Below, piece after piece: positions 24,405-32,798 of a DNA stretch of 47,517 bases; positions within the stretch are counted from its first letter, which is position 1, and every line of letters begins with the position of its first letter. The stretch spans positions 1 to 47,517 of the forward strand of contig NZ_JAMXFJ010000029.1 of NCBI RefSeq assembly GCF_025460805.1, in the 5' to 3' direction. This DNA is from Microvirga sesbaniae. GTDB taxonomy: Bacteria > Pseudomonadota > Alphaproteobacteria > Rhizobiales > Beijerinckiaceae. Position numbers and translations under genes: made by a program. The notes under the pieces are model-generated. The model was not told the origin of the DNA. It made no database searches and saw nothing but the letters and a program-made list of their open reading frames with translations.

Positions 24405-25273
24405 TGAACACGCTGAGGATCCTGCGCGACCTCCTGCGCTACAACGGCGAGTTCGCCATCGGGCTGGTCCTGGTCCTCATCGTGGCGGCCATTGCGCTTT
24501 GCTCCTTCTTCTCGCCCTATCCGCCCATGGACGTCTATGTCGTGCCACCCGACATTCCGCCGTCCTGGGAGCACCCGCTGGGCACGACGTCGAGAGGGCA
24601 GGACGTGTTCTGGCAGCTCACCTTCGCGATCCGGAACACTCTTCTGTTCGGCATCGTGGTGGCGTTTCTCAGCCGGATCATCTCCCTCGCAGTCGGTCTC
24701 ATCTCGGGCTACAAGGGAGGCTGGGTGGACCGCATCCTGATGTCGATCAACGACACGTTCGTCGTTGTGCCGCTCTTTCCCATCCTGGTCCTGTTCTACT
24801 TCATCATGCGGGACGAGATGACCTGGGCGATGCTGGCGATCATCACCGCGCTGCTGGGCTGGGCCTACGACGCGCGGCTGATCCGGTCCATCGCCATGAG
24901 CCTGCGGACCCGCGAGTTCACCCGCCAGGCCGTGTTCTCCGGCATGAGCACGGGCAAGATCGTTCTCCAGGAGCATCTGCCCTTCGTCCTGCCGATCGTG
25001 TTCTCGACCACCATGAACAACATCAATTGGTCGATCGGGATCGAGGTGACGCTGTCCGTTCTGGGCTTCACGGACATCAACACCCCGACGATCGGCGGCA
25101 TGATCTACTGGGCGAACCAGCATACCGCCCTGGTGTCGGGGATCTGGTGGTGGGTCACTTTCCCGGTCCTTCTCGTGATCATGCTGTTCATCGGGCTGTT
25201 CCTTCTGGCCATATCGATGAACGAGTATATCGATCCCCGCAGCCGCCTGAGCCGTCTGGGAGGGCAGGCATGA
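24404..25273 (+). CDS. ABC transporter permease, DppC/OppC type
   Basis: A 289-residue second permease. It has an N-terminal helix at 20-40, the family motif HPLGTTSRGQDVF near residue 58, and an EAA-type loop RTREFTRQAVFSGMSTGKIV near 168-187. Five to six membrane helices are predicted by eye. It pairs with the preceding permease to form the translocation channel. It overlaps its neighbours by one base on the left and four bases on the right. Confidence 0.92.
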   Translation: MNTLRILRDLLRYNGEFAIGLVLVLIVAAIALCSFFSPYPPMDVYVVPPDIPPSWEHPLGTTSRGQDVFWQLTFAIRNTLLFGIVVAFLSRIISLAVGLISGYKGGWVDRILMSINDTFVVVPLFPILVLFYFIMRDEMTWAMLAIITALLGWAYDARLIRSIAMSLRTREFTRQAVFSGMSTGKIVLQEHLPFVLPIVFSTTMNNINWSIGIEVTLSVLGFTDINTPTIGGMIYWANQHTALVSGIWWWVTFPVLLVIMLFIGLFLLAISMNEYIDPRSRLSRLGGQA

Positions 25274-26331
25274 TCGCAGAACTTCGCGCGATTCCGTCGC
25301 CCGACGAGCTGAATGCGCCGCAGACCTCGCCGCTGCTCACCGTCGACCGGCTGAAGGCCTACTACAAGGTAAAGCTGTTCGGGGTCGACCGGGAGGTCCG
25401 CGCCGTCGACGACATCAGCCTGGCGATCAACCGCAACGAGATCTACGGTCTGGCGGGCGAGTCGAGTTCCGGCAAGAGCTCCCTCATCAAGACCATCGCG
25501 GGGGCGATCCGCCCCCCGCTCAGGGTGGTCGAAGGCTCGGTGCGCTTCGCGTTCAAGGACGGCGAGCGGGACATCTACAGGCTTTCGCCGCAGGAACTGT
25601 CGGCGATCCGCTGGAGCCGCCTGTCCTACATCATGCAGGGCTCCATGAGCGTGCTGAATCCCGTGCGGCGGATCAGGCACGCCTTCGAGGACTTCGCTCT
25701 GCCTCACGTGAGCGCGAAGGGAGCGGACTTCACCCGTCTCGTGGAGCGGCACCTGAAGCGTCTCCACCTCGATCCCGCGGTTCTCCAGGCCTATCCGCAC
25801 GAATTGTCCGGCGGCATGCGCCAGAGGGTGACCATTGCCCTGGCGACGGTCTGCAACCCCGAGTTCATCATCGCCGACGAGCCGACGACGGCCCTGGACG
25901 TGATCGTCCAGAAGGGCGTCCTGTCCATGATACGGGAAATCCAGCAGGAATTCGGATCCTCCGTCCTGTTCGTGACCCACGACATGGCGGTACACGCCAA
26001 CCTGACCGACCGCCTCGGCATCATGTATGCCGGCCGCCTGGTGGAGGAGGGGCGGACCAGGGATGTGTTCAAGAAGCCGCTGCATCCCTACACGGCGCAT
26101 CTGATCTCCAGCCTGCCCCGCATCGGGGACGAGGCCCCGAAAAAGGCTCTCGAAGGCTCTCCCCCGAGTTTGGCCGACCCTCCGCCGGGGTGCCGGTTCC
26201 ACCCTCGCTGCCCTTTCGCCATCGAGATCTGCCGCCGCGAGGCTCCGCCCATGGTCGAGATCCTGCCCGGGCATCGGACAGCCTGCCACGTCGCCCAGGC
26301 CGACCCCGCCAGGGTCCGGACGGTCGCATAA
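25270..26331 (+). CDS. ABC transporter ATP-binding protein, DppD/OppD type
   Basis: A 353-residue ATPase. Walker A is GESSSGKSS (second residue pair Ser-Ser rather than the common Gly-Ser), the signature is LSGGMRQRV, Walker B is IIADEP, and the switch histidine is in FVTHDMA. The C-terminal oligopeptide-transporter extension contains PPGCRFHPRCPFAIEICRRE. In some OppD/DppD-type ATPases such cysteines bind an iron-sulfur cluster or metal. It should energise import together with the protein at 26344. Confidence 0.93.
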   Translation: MIAELRAIPSPDELNAPQTSPLLTVDRLKAYYKVKLFGVDREVRAVDDISLAINRNEIYGLAGESSSGKSSLIKTIAGAIRPPLRVVEGSVRFAFKDGERDIYRLSPQELSAIRWSRLSYIMQGSMSVLNPVRRIRHAFEDFALPHVSAKGADFTRLVERHLKRLHLDPAVLQAYPHELSGGMRQRVTIALATVCNPEFIIADEPTTALDVIVQKGVLSMIREIQQEFGSSVLFVTHDMAVHANLTDRLGIMYAGRLVEEGRTRDVFKKPLHPYTAHLISSLPRIGDEAPKKALEGSPPSLADPPPGCRFHPRCPFAIEICRREAPPMVEILPGHRTACHVAQADPARVRTVA

Positions 26332-26343
26332 GGAGGCGAGCGC

Positions 26344-27192
26344 ATGAGGCCGAACCTTCTGGACGTCGAGAACGTCAACAAGATCTTCACGCGAGGCGGC
26401 CTTGTCTCGCGGAGGGTGAACCATGCGGTGAACGATGTCAGCTTCTCGCTTGCGGCGGACAAGCCTGAGGTGTTCACCATCATCGGCGAGTCGGGCAGCG
26501 GAAAGACAACCCTCGCCGGCATGATCCTGAACAGCGTCGCGCCCACCACGGGACGGATCCTTTTCCAGGGCCGGGATCTGCGCGAAATCCGCAGCCGGGG
26601 CGCGCGCCTGGACTTCATGAGCCATGTGCAGGCGATCTTTCAGAACCCGTTCGACGCCTTCAATCCTTTGAAGCGCGTCGACCGCTATCTGTTCAGCGCG
26701 GCGCAGCGGTTCACGGAGTGCCGGACGCCCAAGGCTTCGGCCGAACGGGCCGACGAGGCGCTGCACAAGGTCGGCCTGTCGCTCGCCGAGGTCCAGGGGC
26801 GATACCCGCATGAGATGTCGGGCGGCCAGCTCCAGCGCGTGGCGATCGCGCGCGCGCTCGTGTCCAATCCGTCGCTCATCGTCGCCGACGAGCCGGTCTC
26901 GATGATCGACGCATCGCTGCGCATGACGGTGATCAATCTCTTCAAGAAGCTCCGCGACGAGCTCGGAGTGTCGATCATCTACATCACGCACGACCTTGCG
27001 ACCGCCTATTACATCAGCGACCGCCTGATCATCATGCAGAAGGGCAGGGTGGTGGAGGGCGGCGATGCGCGGACCGTGCTGGCGGCCCCCCAGCATCCCT
27101 ATTCGATCAAGCTTCGTCAGGCGGTGTTGTCTGTCGACGACGCTTGGCGGGACGACAGGGTCGGGGCCGGCGTGCCCGCTGTCGCGACATGA
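26344..27192 (+). CDS. ABC transporter ATP-binding protein, DppF/OppF type
   Basis: A 282-residue ATPase with Walker A GESGSGKTT, signature MSGGQLQRV, Walker B IVADEP and switch histidine in YITHDLA. In the segment after Walker B the usual ALD is MID (SMIDAS). It is shorter than many DppF proteins and lacks the Cys-rich C-terminal tail. The ATG follows AAGGAGGCG, 12 bases after the preceding stop. It forms the second half of the ATPase dimer. Confidence 0.92.
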   Translation: MRPNLLDVENVNKIFTRGGLVSRRVNHAVNDVSFSLAADKPEVFTIIGESGSGKTTLAGMILNSVAPTTGRILFQGRDLREIRSRGARLDFMSHVQAIFQNPFDAFNPLKRVDRYLFSAAQRFTECRTPKASAERADEALHKVGLSLAEVQGRYPHEMSGGQLQRVAIARALVSNPSLIVADEPVSMIDASLRMTVINLFKKLRDELGVSIIYITHDLATAYYISDRLIIMQKGRVVEGGDARTVLAAPQHPYSIKLRQAVLSVDDAWRDDRVGAGVPAVAT

Positions 27193-27213
27193 ACCACGTC
27201 CCGTCTCCCCCAC

Positions 27214-27231
27214 GGCTCACGGGAGTGAGCC
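27214..27231 (+). other. Intercistronic hairpin before the arabinofuranosidase gene
   Basis: GGCTCAC-GGGA-GTGAGCC forms a perfect 7-bp stem with a four-base loop in the 69-base gap between the last ABC gene and abfA. No T-run follows, so it is more likely an RNA-stability or attenuation structure than a strong terminator. Confidence 0.4.
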
Positions 27232-27261
27232 TGTAGCCTCCTCACTGATCGGAGCCACTCC

Positions 27262-28815
27262 ATGAAAGAAGCCAAAGTCACAATCGACCGCGATTTCTCC
27301 ATCGCGGAAACGGATCCCCGTCTCTTCGGCGCATTCGTCGAGCACCTGGGGCGATGCGTCTACGGGGGCATCTACGAGCCGGGGCACCCGACCGCCGACG
27401 AGCACGGGTTCCGGCAGGACGTGCTCGAACTCGTCCGCGAGCTCGCCCCGACCATCATCCGTTATCCGGGCGGGAATTTCGTCTCCGGGTACAATTGGGA
27501 GGATGGGGTCGGCCCGGTGGAGAAGCGTCCGCGCCGCCTCGATCTCGCCTGGATGTCCACCGAGCCGAACACGTTCGGGACCAACGAGTTCATGGACTGG
27601 TGCCGGGCGGCCGGCGTCGAGCCCATGATGGCCGTCAATCTCGGCACCCGCGGCCCCGACGATGCTCGCCGCCTTCTGGAATACTGCAATTTCCCGGGCG
27701 GGACGGAACTGTCGGATCTGCGCCGGGCTCACGGTTGGGAGAAGCCGCACAATGTGAAGTTCTGGTGCCTGGGCAACGAGATGGACGGTCCCTGGCAGAT
27801 GGAGACGAAGACCGCCTGGGAGTACGGGCGGATCGCCTCCGAGGCGGCCAAGCTCATGAAATGGATCGATCCGACCATCGAGCTGGCGGCGTGCGGCTCC
27901 TCCTCTCGCAACATGCCGACCTTCGGCTCCTGGGAGGACACGGTTCTCGACCACTCTTTCGAGCACGTGGAATACATCTCCCTGCACACGTACCTGAACA
28001 ACTACGCGGACGACACTCCGGCCTTCCTCGCGAGCCCGGATCTGATGGACAGCTTCATCGAAGAGGTCGTGGCCATCGCCGACGCGGTCGCCGCCCGTCG
28101 CCGCTCGTCCAAGCGCATCATGCTGAGTTTCGACGAATGGAACGTCTGGTATCGCACCCGGCGCAAGAACGAGGGGCGGGTGAAGCTCGGATGGCCGGTC
28201 GCGCCCCAGATCCTCGAGGAAATCTACAACATGCAGGACGCACTTGCCTTCGGGGGAGCCTGCATATCGCTTCTCAACCACGCGGACCGGGTCAAGTCGG
28301 CCTGTCTTGCCCAGCTGGTGAACGCCATCGCGCCCATCATGACCGAGACCGGCGGACCGGCCTGGCGGCAGACGATCTTCTACCCGTTCAAGGACATGAG
28401 CACGCTCGGCCGGGGCACCGTGCTGCAGACGCGCGTGAACTCGCCCACCTACGAGACGACCTATTACGATCCCCGCGGCACCTCGGACCTGCGCTTCCCG
28501 ATTTCGGCGGTGCCCTATCTCAAGGTGTCGGTCGTTCACAATCACGAGGACGATTGCGTCACCATCTTCGCGCTCAACCGAAGCCTCGACGCGAGCCTGT
28601 CGGTGGAGGCCCTCGTCCGCGGCTTTGCCGGCCTGACGGTCAAGGAGGCGCATCAGCTGCGCAACGACGATCTGATGGCGGTCAACACGAAGGATGCCCC
28701 GGACACGATCACGCCGACCCCGCTCGAGGGGGTCGAGATCTGGGACGAGACGGTGAAAGTCAAGCTCGCGCCGGCGTCCTGGAACGTCATTCGCCTGGCG
28801 GTCCAGAAGCAATAG
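27262..28815 (+). CDS. abfA: Alpha-L-arabinofuranosidase, GH51
   Basis: A 517-residue glycoside hydrolase family 51 enzyme that removes terminal alpha-L-arabinofuranosyl groups from arabinans, arabinoxylans or their oligomers. Typical blocks are FGAFVEHLGRCVYGGIYEPG, IIRYPGGNFVSGYNWEDG, and the acid/base E173 in GNEMDGPWQ. The nucleophile is E292 in SFDEWNVWY. Length and the absence of a signal peptide fit an intracellular hexameric GH51 that acts after uptake, which matches the importer encoded just upstream. The ATG at 27262 follows GGAGCC. Confidence 0.95.
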   Translation: MKEAKVTIDRDFSIAETDPRLFGAFVEHLGRCVYGGIYEPGHPTADEHGFRQDVLELVRELAPTIIRYPGGNFVSGYNWEDGVGPVEKRPRRLDLAWMSTEPNTFGTNEFMDWCRAAGVEPMMAVNLGTRGPDDARRLLEYCNFPGGTELSDLRRAHGWEKPHNVKFWCLGNEMDGPWQMETKTAWEYGRIASEAAKLMKWIDPTIELAACGSSSRNMPTFGSWEDTVLDHSFEHVEYISLHTYLNNYADDTPAFLASPDLMDSFIEEVVAIADAVAARRRSSKRIMLSFDEWNVWYRTRRKNEGRVKLGWPVAPQILEEIYNMQDALAFGGACISLLNHADRVKSACLAQLVNAIAPIMTETGGPAWRQTIFYPFKDMSTLGRGTVLQTRVNSPTYETTYYDPRGTSDLRFPISAVPYLKVSVVHNHEDDCVTIFALNRSLDASLSVEALVRGFAGLTVKEAHQLRNDDLMAVNTKDAPDTITPTPLEGVEIWDETVKVKLAPASWNVIRLAVQKQ

Positions 28816-28871
28816 CCCATCGGACAATCGGGATGGCCGTGGAGGGTGTCAGTGCCGCCCCATGCCACCCT

Positions 28872-28967
28872 CCACGTCATCACCGGGCTTGTCCCGGTGA
28901 TCCCGGTCGGAAGGGTACGGCGCCTCACCGGATCGGGATGGCCGGCACAAGGCCGGCCATGACGTGT
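28872..28967. repeat. REP-like element, copy C
   Basis: Outer arms CCTCCACGTCAT and ATGACGTGTGGAGG flank the same two hairpins as at 8412. It sits between the convergent arabinofuranosidase and hydratase genes. A leader piece related to GACAATCGGGATGGCC lies just before it, as in the other copies. Confidence 0.88.
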
Positions 28968-29029
28968 GGAGGATGTCAGGACCAAACCACACAGTCACCA
29001 CGAGGCCGGAGAGGTTCGGCCGCTGCGCT

Positions 29030-29800
29030 CTATTCGCCATGAACCTCGACGCTTCCGAGGCCGGCGATGTCGAAGCGGAACGTGAAGGGTCCGCTGGGGA
29101 AGCGCGTCGTGACGATGCTGCCCGTCATGACGATGTCGCCCTTGCGCAGGGTGCGGCCCGAGTCGGCGAGGTGGTTCGCCAGCCAGGCCAGGGGTATGAA
29201 CGGATGCCCGAGCGCATCCGCCCCGTATCCGCGCCCGATCTCCTCGCCGTCCTGATAGGCGACCCCTTCCATCGCATCCAGGCGGCCGGGAGGCGGCACG
29301 AACTCTCCCAGCACGACGCCTGCATTCCAGGAATTGTCGGCGACGAGCGTGTTGATATCGAGAACGCTGTAATCGGCATGGCGATCATCGACGAGTTCGA
29401 TCGCCGCAGCGACGGCATCGATCGCGTCGCCGGCCTGCTCGGGTGTGACCGGACCGTCACCCGGAACCAGATCGCGGCCGAGGCGGCAGCAGATCTCGAA
29501 TTCGAGGCCGAGGTGGCCATACTCGTCCAATGCGAGGCGGGCGCCGCTCCTCATGACCTTGCTGCTGAAGATCGTGCCGCTGACCGGCCGATCGATGCCG
29601 CACATCTCCTGCATGCGCCTGGAGGTCAGGCCGATCTTGTAGCCGGCCCGGGAATCGTCCGCAATGATGGACTCCACATAGGCGTCCTGCACGCGGTAAG
29701 CAGCCTGAAGGCCGCCGATCCCATCGATCCTATGGAATTTGACTCGATTTCGGTGTTCGGCAGCCAGCTGGTCGGCGATCGTGCTCGGTGACATGCTCAC
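29030..29800 (-). CDS. 2-keto-4-pentenoate hydratase / fumarylacetoacetate hydrolase family protein
   Basis: A 256-residue cytoplasmic protein of the MhpD/FAH group, which hydrate or cleave 2-oxo acids using a bound divalent metal. The acidic ligands are visible as LGLEFEICC near residue 97-105, then AIELVDDRHADYS near 135-147. Downstream are NTLVADNSWNAGVVLG and the C-terminal GDIVMTGSIV. GTG at 29798-29800 has the better-spaced GAGGG site; the ATG two codons later is the alternative. It converges on the arabinofuranosidase operon. Family members act in aromatic meta-cleavage or in 2-oxo sugar-acid breakdown; which applies here is unknown. Confidence 0.85.
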   Translation of the reverse strand: MSMSPSTIADQLAAEHRNRVKFHRIDGIGGLQAAYRVQDAYVESIIADDSRAGYKIGLTSRRMQEMCGIDRPVSGTIFSSKVMRSGARLALDEYGHLGLEFEICCRLGRDLVPGDGPVTPEQAGDAIDAVAAAIELVDDRHADYSVLDINTLVADNSWNAGVVLGEFVPPPGRLDAMEGVAYQDGEEIGRGYGADALGHPFIPLAWLANHLADSGRTLRKGDIVMTGSIVTTRFPSGPFTFRFDIAGLGSVEVHGE

Positions 29801-29810
29801 AGGGACGCCC

Positions 29811-30014
29811 TCAGGTCGGGGTGGTTGGGGTCAGCAGCGCCGCGACGGCGCTCTGCCGGATTATCGGCGTGGAGTTCCGCCGCGACAAGCATCCCGCGGA
29901 CGGGCAGAGTGCCGGCTCGCCGACCGAACGATGAGCCTGGAACGGAAAAGGTGCTCCGGCGGGCGCCTCCAGCCGCAGATCCTGCTGTCCGGTTTTGGCT
30001 TCCCTGCTGTCCAT
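29811..30014 (-). CDS. Possible small protein, 67 aa
   Basis: The ATG at 30012-30014 follows AGGAGAACGTC, a strong ribosome binding site. The first 30 residues include LEAPAGAPFPFQ, which looks protein-like. The rest is Ser/Ala/Pro-rich without a domain. It lies between the hydratase gene and ecfG on the same strand and ends 10 bases before the hydratase start. It may be a real short stress protein or a chance frame. Confidence 0.4.
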   Translation of the reverse strand: MDSREAKTGQQDLRLEAPAGAPFPFQAHRSVGEPALCPSAGCLSRRNSTPIIRQSAVAALLTPTTPT

Positions 30015-30232
30015 GACGTTCTCCTGTCCGCCGCGCCCGAAGAGTTCCCGTCCATCCGGTCGTCAGCCAACCGGACGTCCTGGCTCCTTTTCCTAACGCC
30101 GAACCGGCGCGCTTTGCTCAATCCCCGGCCATGCCGCGATCCGGTGCACCGTTGTAACAGGCCGCCGTCGTCGCTCCGGCCGCGTTCGACCGGCCGTGCA
30201 CCTTCGTCGGCAGCGCCCGAACCGGGGAGATG

Positions 30233-30781
30233 TCAGGGTGCGTGCCGGAACAGTGCTGCTCTGACCAGGCGGTCCGGGCCGAGGTCTTCGCTGCCGTCGA
30301 GCGCCAGAAGTTCCGCCAGGCGGTTTCGGGCGCGGCTCACGCGGCTCTTGATGGTGCCGATGCTGACCCCGCAGATCTGAGCCGCTTCCTCATAGGAGAC
30401 GCCCTCCGCGGAGACGAGCAGAAGAGCTTCCCGTTGCTCGACGGAGAGCTTCGTCAAGGCGACCTGAAGGTCCCTGAAGTCGAGGCGAGAGCCTTGTTCC
30501 GGCATCACGGCCAGTTGCTGGGCCATGACCCCGTCCGGATCCTCCACCTCCCGTCGTCGCCTGCGATAATCGGTGTGGAACTGGTTTCTCAGGATGGTGA
30601 AGAGCCAGGCCTGCATGCTCGTGCCCGGCTGGAACTTGTCGAGGTTCTCGAGCCCACGCAGCAGAGCGACCTGAACGAGATCGTCCGCGCGCTCGATGTT
30701 GCCGGACAGGGAAATGGCGAAGGCGCGCAGATGCAGGATCGCGGCCAACATGGCCTGATGGACGGAACTCTCATTCGCCAT
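30233..30781 (-). CDS. ecfG: General stress response sigma factor EcfG
   Basis: A 182-residue ECF sigma factor of the EcfG (ECF15) type. Region 2 covers about residues 10-75, with NIERADDLVQVALLRGLENL and FQPGTSMQAWLFTILRNQFH. Region 4 covers 105-158, with LSVEQREALLLVSAEGVSYE and the helix-turn-helix AAQICGVSIGTIKSRVSRAR. EcfG directs RNA polymerase to GGAAC-N16/17-CGTT promoters when its anti-sigma factor NepR is sequestered by phosphorylated PhyR. The start at 30781 lies inside the end of nepR, so the two are translationally coupled. The phyR gene usual beside this pair is not in the window. Confidence 0.92.
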   Translation of the reverse strand: MANESSVHQAMLAAILHLRAFAISLSGNIERADDLVQVALLRGLENLDKFQPGTSMQAWLFTILRNQFHTDYRRRRREVEDPDGVMAQQLAVMPEQGSRLDFRDLQVALTKLSVEQREALLLVSAEGVSYEEAAQICGVSIGTIKSRVSRARNRLAELLALDGSEDLGPDRLVRAALFRHAP

Positions 30782-31010
30782 CAGGCTGCGTTCCCTCCTG
30801 ATCCAGTTGCGCGAGGAGCTGGACGAACCGGTCCGGAACGGGCTCACTCATCAGGTGAGAGTACAAGGCCTGAAGCTGCTCCCCCAAGAAGGATGCGACG
30901 TGCGGCGGCAAGGTCGGCTCGGCTTCCGTAGCGTTATCACCGTCGAGGATCTCCTCGATGGCATTCGGCTCGACCAGGGCGGCGTCGCTTTTCGGGTTGC
31001 TGGCAACCAC
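30771..31010 (-). CDS. nepR: Anti-sigma factor NepR
   Basis: A 79-residue protein with the NepR core FLGEQLQALYSHLMSEPVPD followed by RFVQLLAQLD (residues 41-70). These are the two helices that grip EcfG or the sigma-like domain of PhyR. The N-terminal 35 residues are acidic and disordered-looking. I chose the GTG at 31008-31010 because GGAGGAG precedes it at good spacing. A GTG 42 bases upstream would add 14 residues but has no ribosome binding site. The 3' end overlaps ecfG by 11 bases. Confidence 0.9.
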   Translation of the reverse strand: MVASNPKSDAALVEPNAIEEILDGDNATEAEPTLPPHVASFLGEQLQALYSHLMSEPVPDRFVQLLAQLDQEGTQPDGE

Positions 31011-31221
31011 TCTCTCCTCCACACCGCTGCTTCTGTCTCTGAATGGGCTCACCGCGGACTGTCTGCATTAACGCAAGAGCAAAGCTTTGCCATTCACCTA
31101 TGATAGTGCCGGAACGCCGGGTCCGATCGATCGCATGCGCTCGCCGAGGTCTGCGTCTAGCGCATCGGACAATCGGGATGGCCATGTCTCCCCTCCACGT
31201 CATCAACGGGCCACATACACA

Positions 31222-31350
31222 CCACGTCATCACCGGGCTTGTCCCGGTGATCCCGATCCGGTGGAGCGCCGCGCCTCACCGTATCGAGATGGCCGGCACA
31301 AGGCCGGCCATGACGTGTGGAGGGAGTCATCACCGGGCTTGTCCCGGTCG
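31222..31350. repeat. REP-like element, copy D, plus a partial copy
   Basis: A full copy runs 31222-31320 (CCACGTCAT ... ATGACGTGTGG with both internal hairpins). A fragment containing only the CACCGGGCTTGTCCCGGT hairpin follows at 31327-31350. A leader fragment lies at about 31164-31210. Together they fill most of the 517-base gap upstream of nepR and the DUF1269 gene. Confidence 0.85.
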
Positions 31351-31527
31351 GCCGCGATGCGGATGGCCGCTTCGGAACGGATGGTCCCGGTCAGGATGCC
31401 GCCAGCCCGGCGCCCGAGGGTCCGTGGCCGAAATCCTAGGGTTAAACCTGATAGACCTCGCCAGCCGGTTGATGGTAATTTGGACCTTGTTACGACCCAC
31501 ATGATTGGCGCTGGAGGAGCGGATCCC

Positions 31528-32097
31528 ATGGCTGAACTGGTGGTCGTCGGGTTCGACAACCCGAATGATGCTGATCGTGTCCTGACCGAGCTGACCCGAC
31601 TGCAGAAGGAATATCTCATCGATCTGGAGGATGCCGTCGTGGCCATCCGCGGAGCGGACGGTGCCGTCCGTGTCAAGCAGAGCGTCAACCTCGTCAGGCT
31701 CGGGGCGACGTCCGGCGGACTCTCCGGCGCAATGTGGGGCAGCCTCATCGGATTGCTGTTCCTCAATCCCCTCGCCGGGCTTGCGATCGGGGGCGCGGTG
31801 GGAGCCGGGTCCGGCGCGCTGTCCGGAAGCATGATCGACTACGGCATCAACGACGACTTCATCAAATCCATCGGTTCGACCCTCAAGCCCGATACATCGG
31901 CCCTGTTCCTGCTCGTTCGAAAATCGCAGCCCGAGAAGGTGCTGGCCGAGCTCTCCGGTTTCAGCGGGCACATCATCCGGTCCTCGCTGTCGCCGGAGCA
32001 GGAAGCGAAGCTCCAGGCCGCCCTGTCGAAGGCGCATGCGCCAAGTCCAAGCGAGGGAGTTGCGGCGGCGGGTTCGGTTCCGGCGCAGTCGCAGTGA
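31528..32097 (+). CDS. DUF1269 membrane-associated protein
   Basis: A 189-residue protein. Residues 1-55 form an alpha-beta domain (MAELVVVGFDNPNDADRVL, VKQSVNLVRLG). Residues 62-105 are a glycine-rich hydrophobic segment of glycine-zipper type (SLIGLLFLNPLAGLAIGGAV). The C-terminal part contains TSALFLLVRK. This is the DUF1269 family; no function is established. The ATG at 31528 follows GGAGGAGCGG. It is followed after 120 bases by an HdeD-like gene on the same strand; such membrane stress proteins often accompany EcfG regulons, but I saw no EcfG promoter here. Confidence 0.85.
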   Translation: MAELVVVGFDNPNDADRVLTELTRLQKEYLIDLEDAVVAIRGADGAVRVKQSVNLVRLGATSGGLSGAMWGSLIGLLFLNPLAGLAIGGAVGAGSGALSGSMIDYGINDDFIKSIGSTLKPDTSALFLLVRKSQPEKVLAELSGFSGHIIRSSLSPEQEAKLQAALSKAHAPSPSEGVAAAGSVPAQSQ

Positions 32098-32217
32098 GAG
32101 TTCCGATGACGGCCTCGGGGCGGAGTCTGTCGTTTCCCGGCGCGTGTGGACCGCCTCGCATGAAGCGCATCCAGCCGACCGTTCGCGGTCGGGAGCTGCA
32201 TGAGGCGGGAGGGTAGG

Positions 32218-32790
32218 ATGGCCATATCGCTGGACGCCGCGGCAGAGGTGTTTCGCGAGGCCATGCGGAGTTCGGTCAAGCGCTATGCGCTGTGGTATCT
32301 GACGGAGGGCTTGCTCCTCGTCGCGGCTGGCTCCTTGGCGATCATCTATCCGATCGTCTCGTCGACCGCGGTCATCGTTCTCCTCGGCTGGCTTCTGGTG
32401 ATCAGCGGATTGTTGCAGACCCTCAGCCTCGTCAGCGCGCGCCATGTGCCGCATTTCTGGCTGCAACTGATCTCCATCGGCCTTGCCATGCTGATCGGCT
32501 TCCTGTTCCTGCGCGATCCGGCCCAGGGACTGACGACGATCTCGCTTCTCCTCATCGTTTTCTTCATGATGGAGGGCATTTCAAAAGTCGTCTTCGCGTT
32601 GACGATCCGTCCCTTTCCCAATTGGGGCTGGGTTCTGGCCAGCGGCGTCGTGGGCATCGTGCTTTCGCTGATCCTCTGGGCTTATCTGCCGGTGACGTCC
32701 GTCTGGCTTCTGGGATTCCTGCTCGGAATGAACCTGATCAGCGTCGGTTCGGCCATCGCCTATCTCGCCTGGCAGGTGCGGGCGAGCTGA
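32218..32790 (+). CDS. HdeD-family (DUF308) membrane protein
   Basis: A 190-residue inner-membrane protein with six hydrophobic helices in three pairs, the DUF308/HdeD pattern: LYLTEGLLLVAAGSLAI-like first pair, then AMLIGFLFLRDPAQGLTTIS, and LLGFLLGMNLISVGSAIAYL at the end. HdeD in Escherichia coli is linked to acid resistance; the role elsewhere is unknown. The ATG at 32218 follows GGGAGGG. An ATG 18 bases earlier is less well placed. Its stop is 9 bases from that of the convergent SLC13 gene. Confidence 0.85.
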   Translation: MAISLDAAAEVFREAMRSSVKRYALWYLTEGLLLVAAGSLAIIYPIVSSTAVIVLLGWLLVISGLLQTLSLVSARHVPHFWLQLISIGLAMLIGFLFLRDPAQGLTTISLLLIVFFMMEGISKVVFALTIRPFPNWGWVLASGVVGIVLSLILWAYLPVTSVWLLGFLLGMNLISVGSAIAYLAWQVRAS

Positions 32791-32798
32791 CGCATCCG

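Noticed and set aside
25105..27213. 702-codon minus-strand frame antisense to the ABC ATPase genes
   Set aside because: Shadow frame; both ATPase genes on the plus strand have complete Walker motifs and ribosome binding sites.
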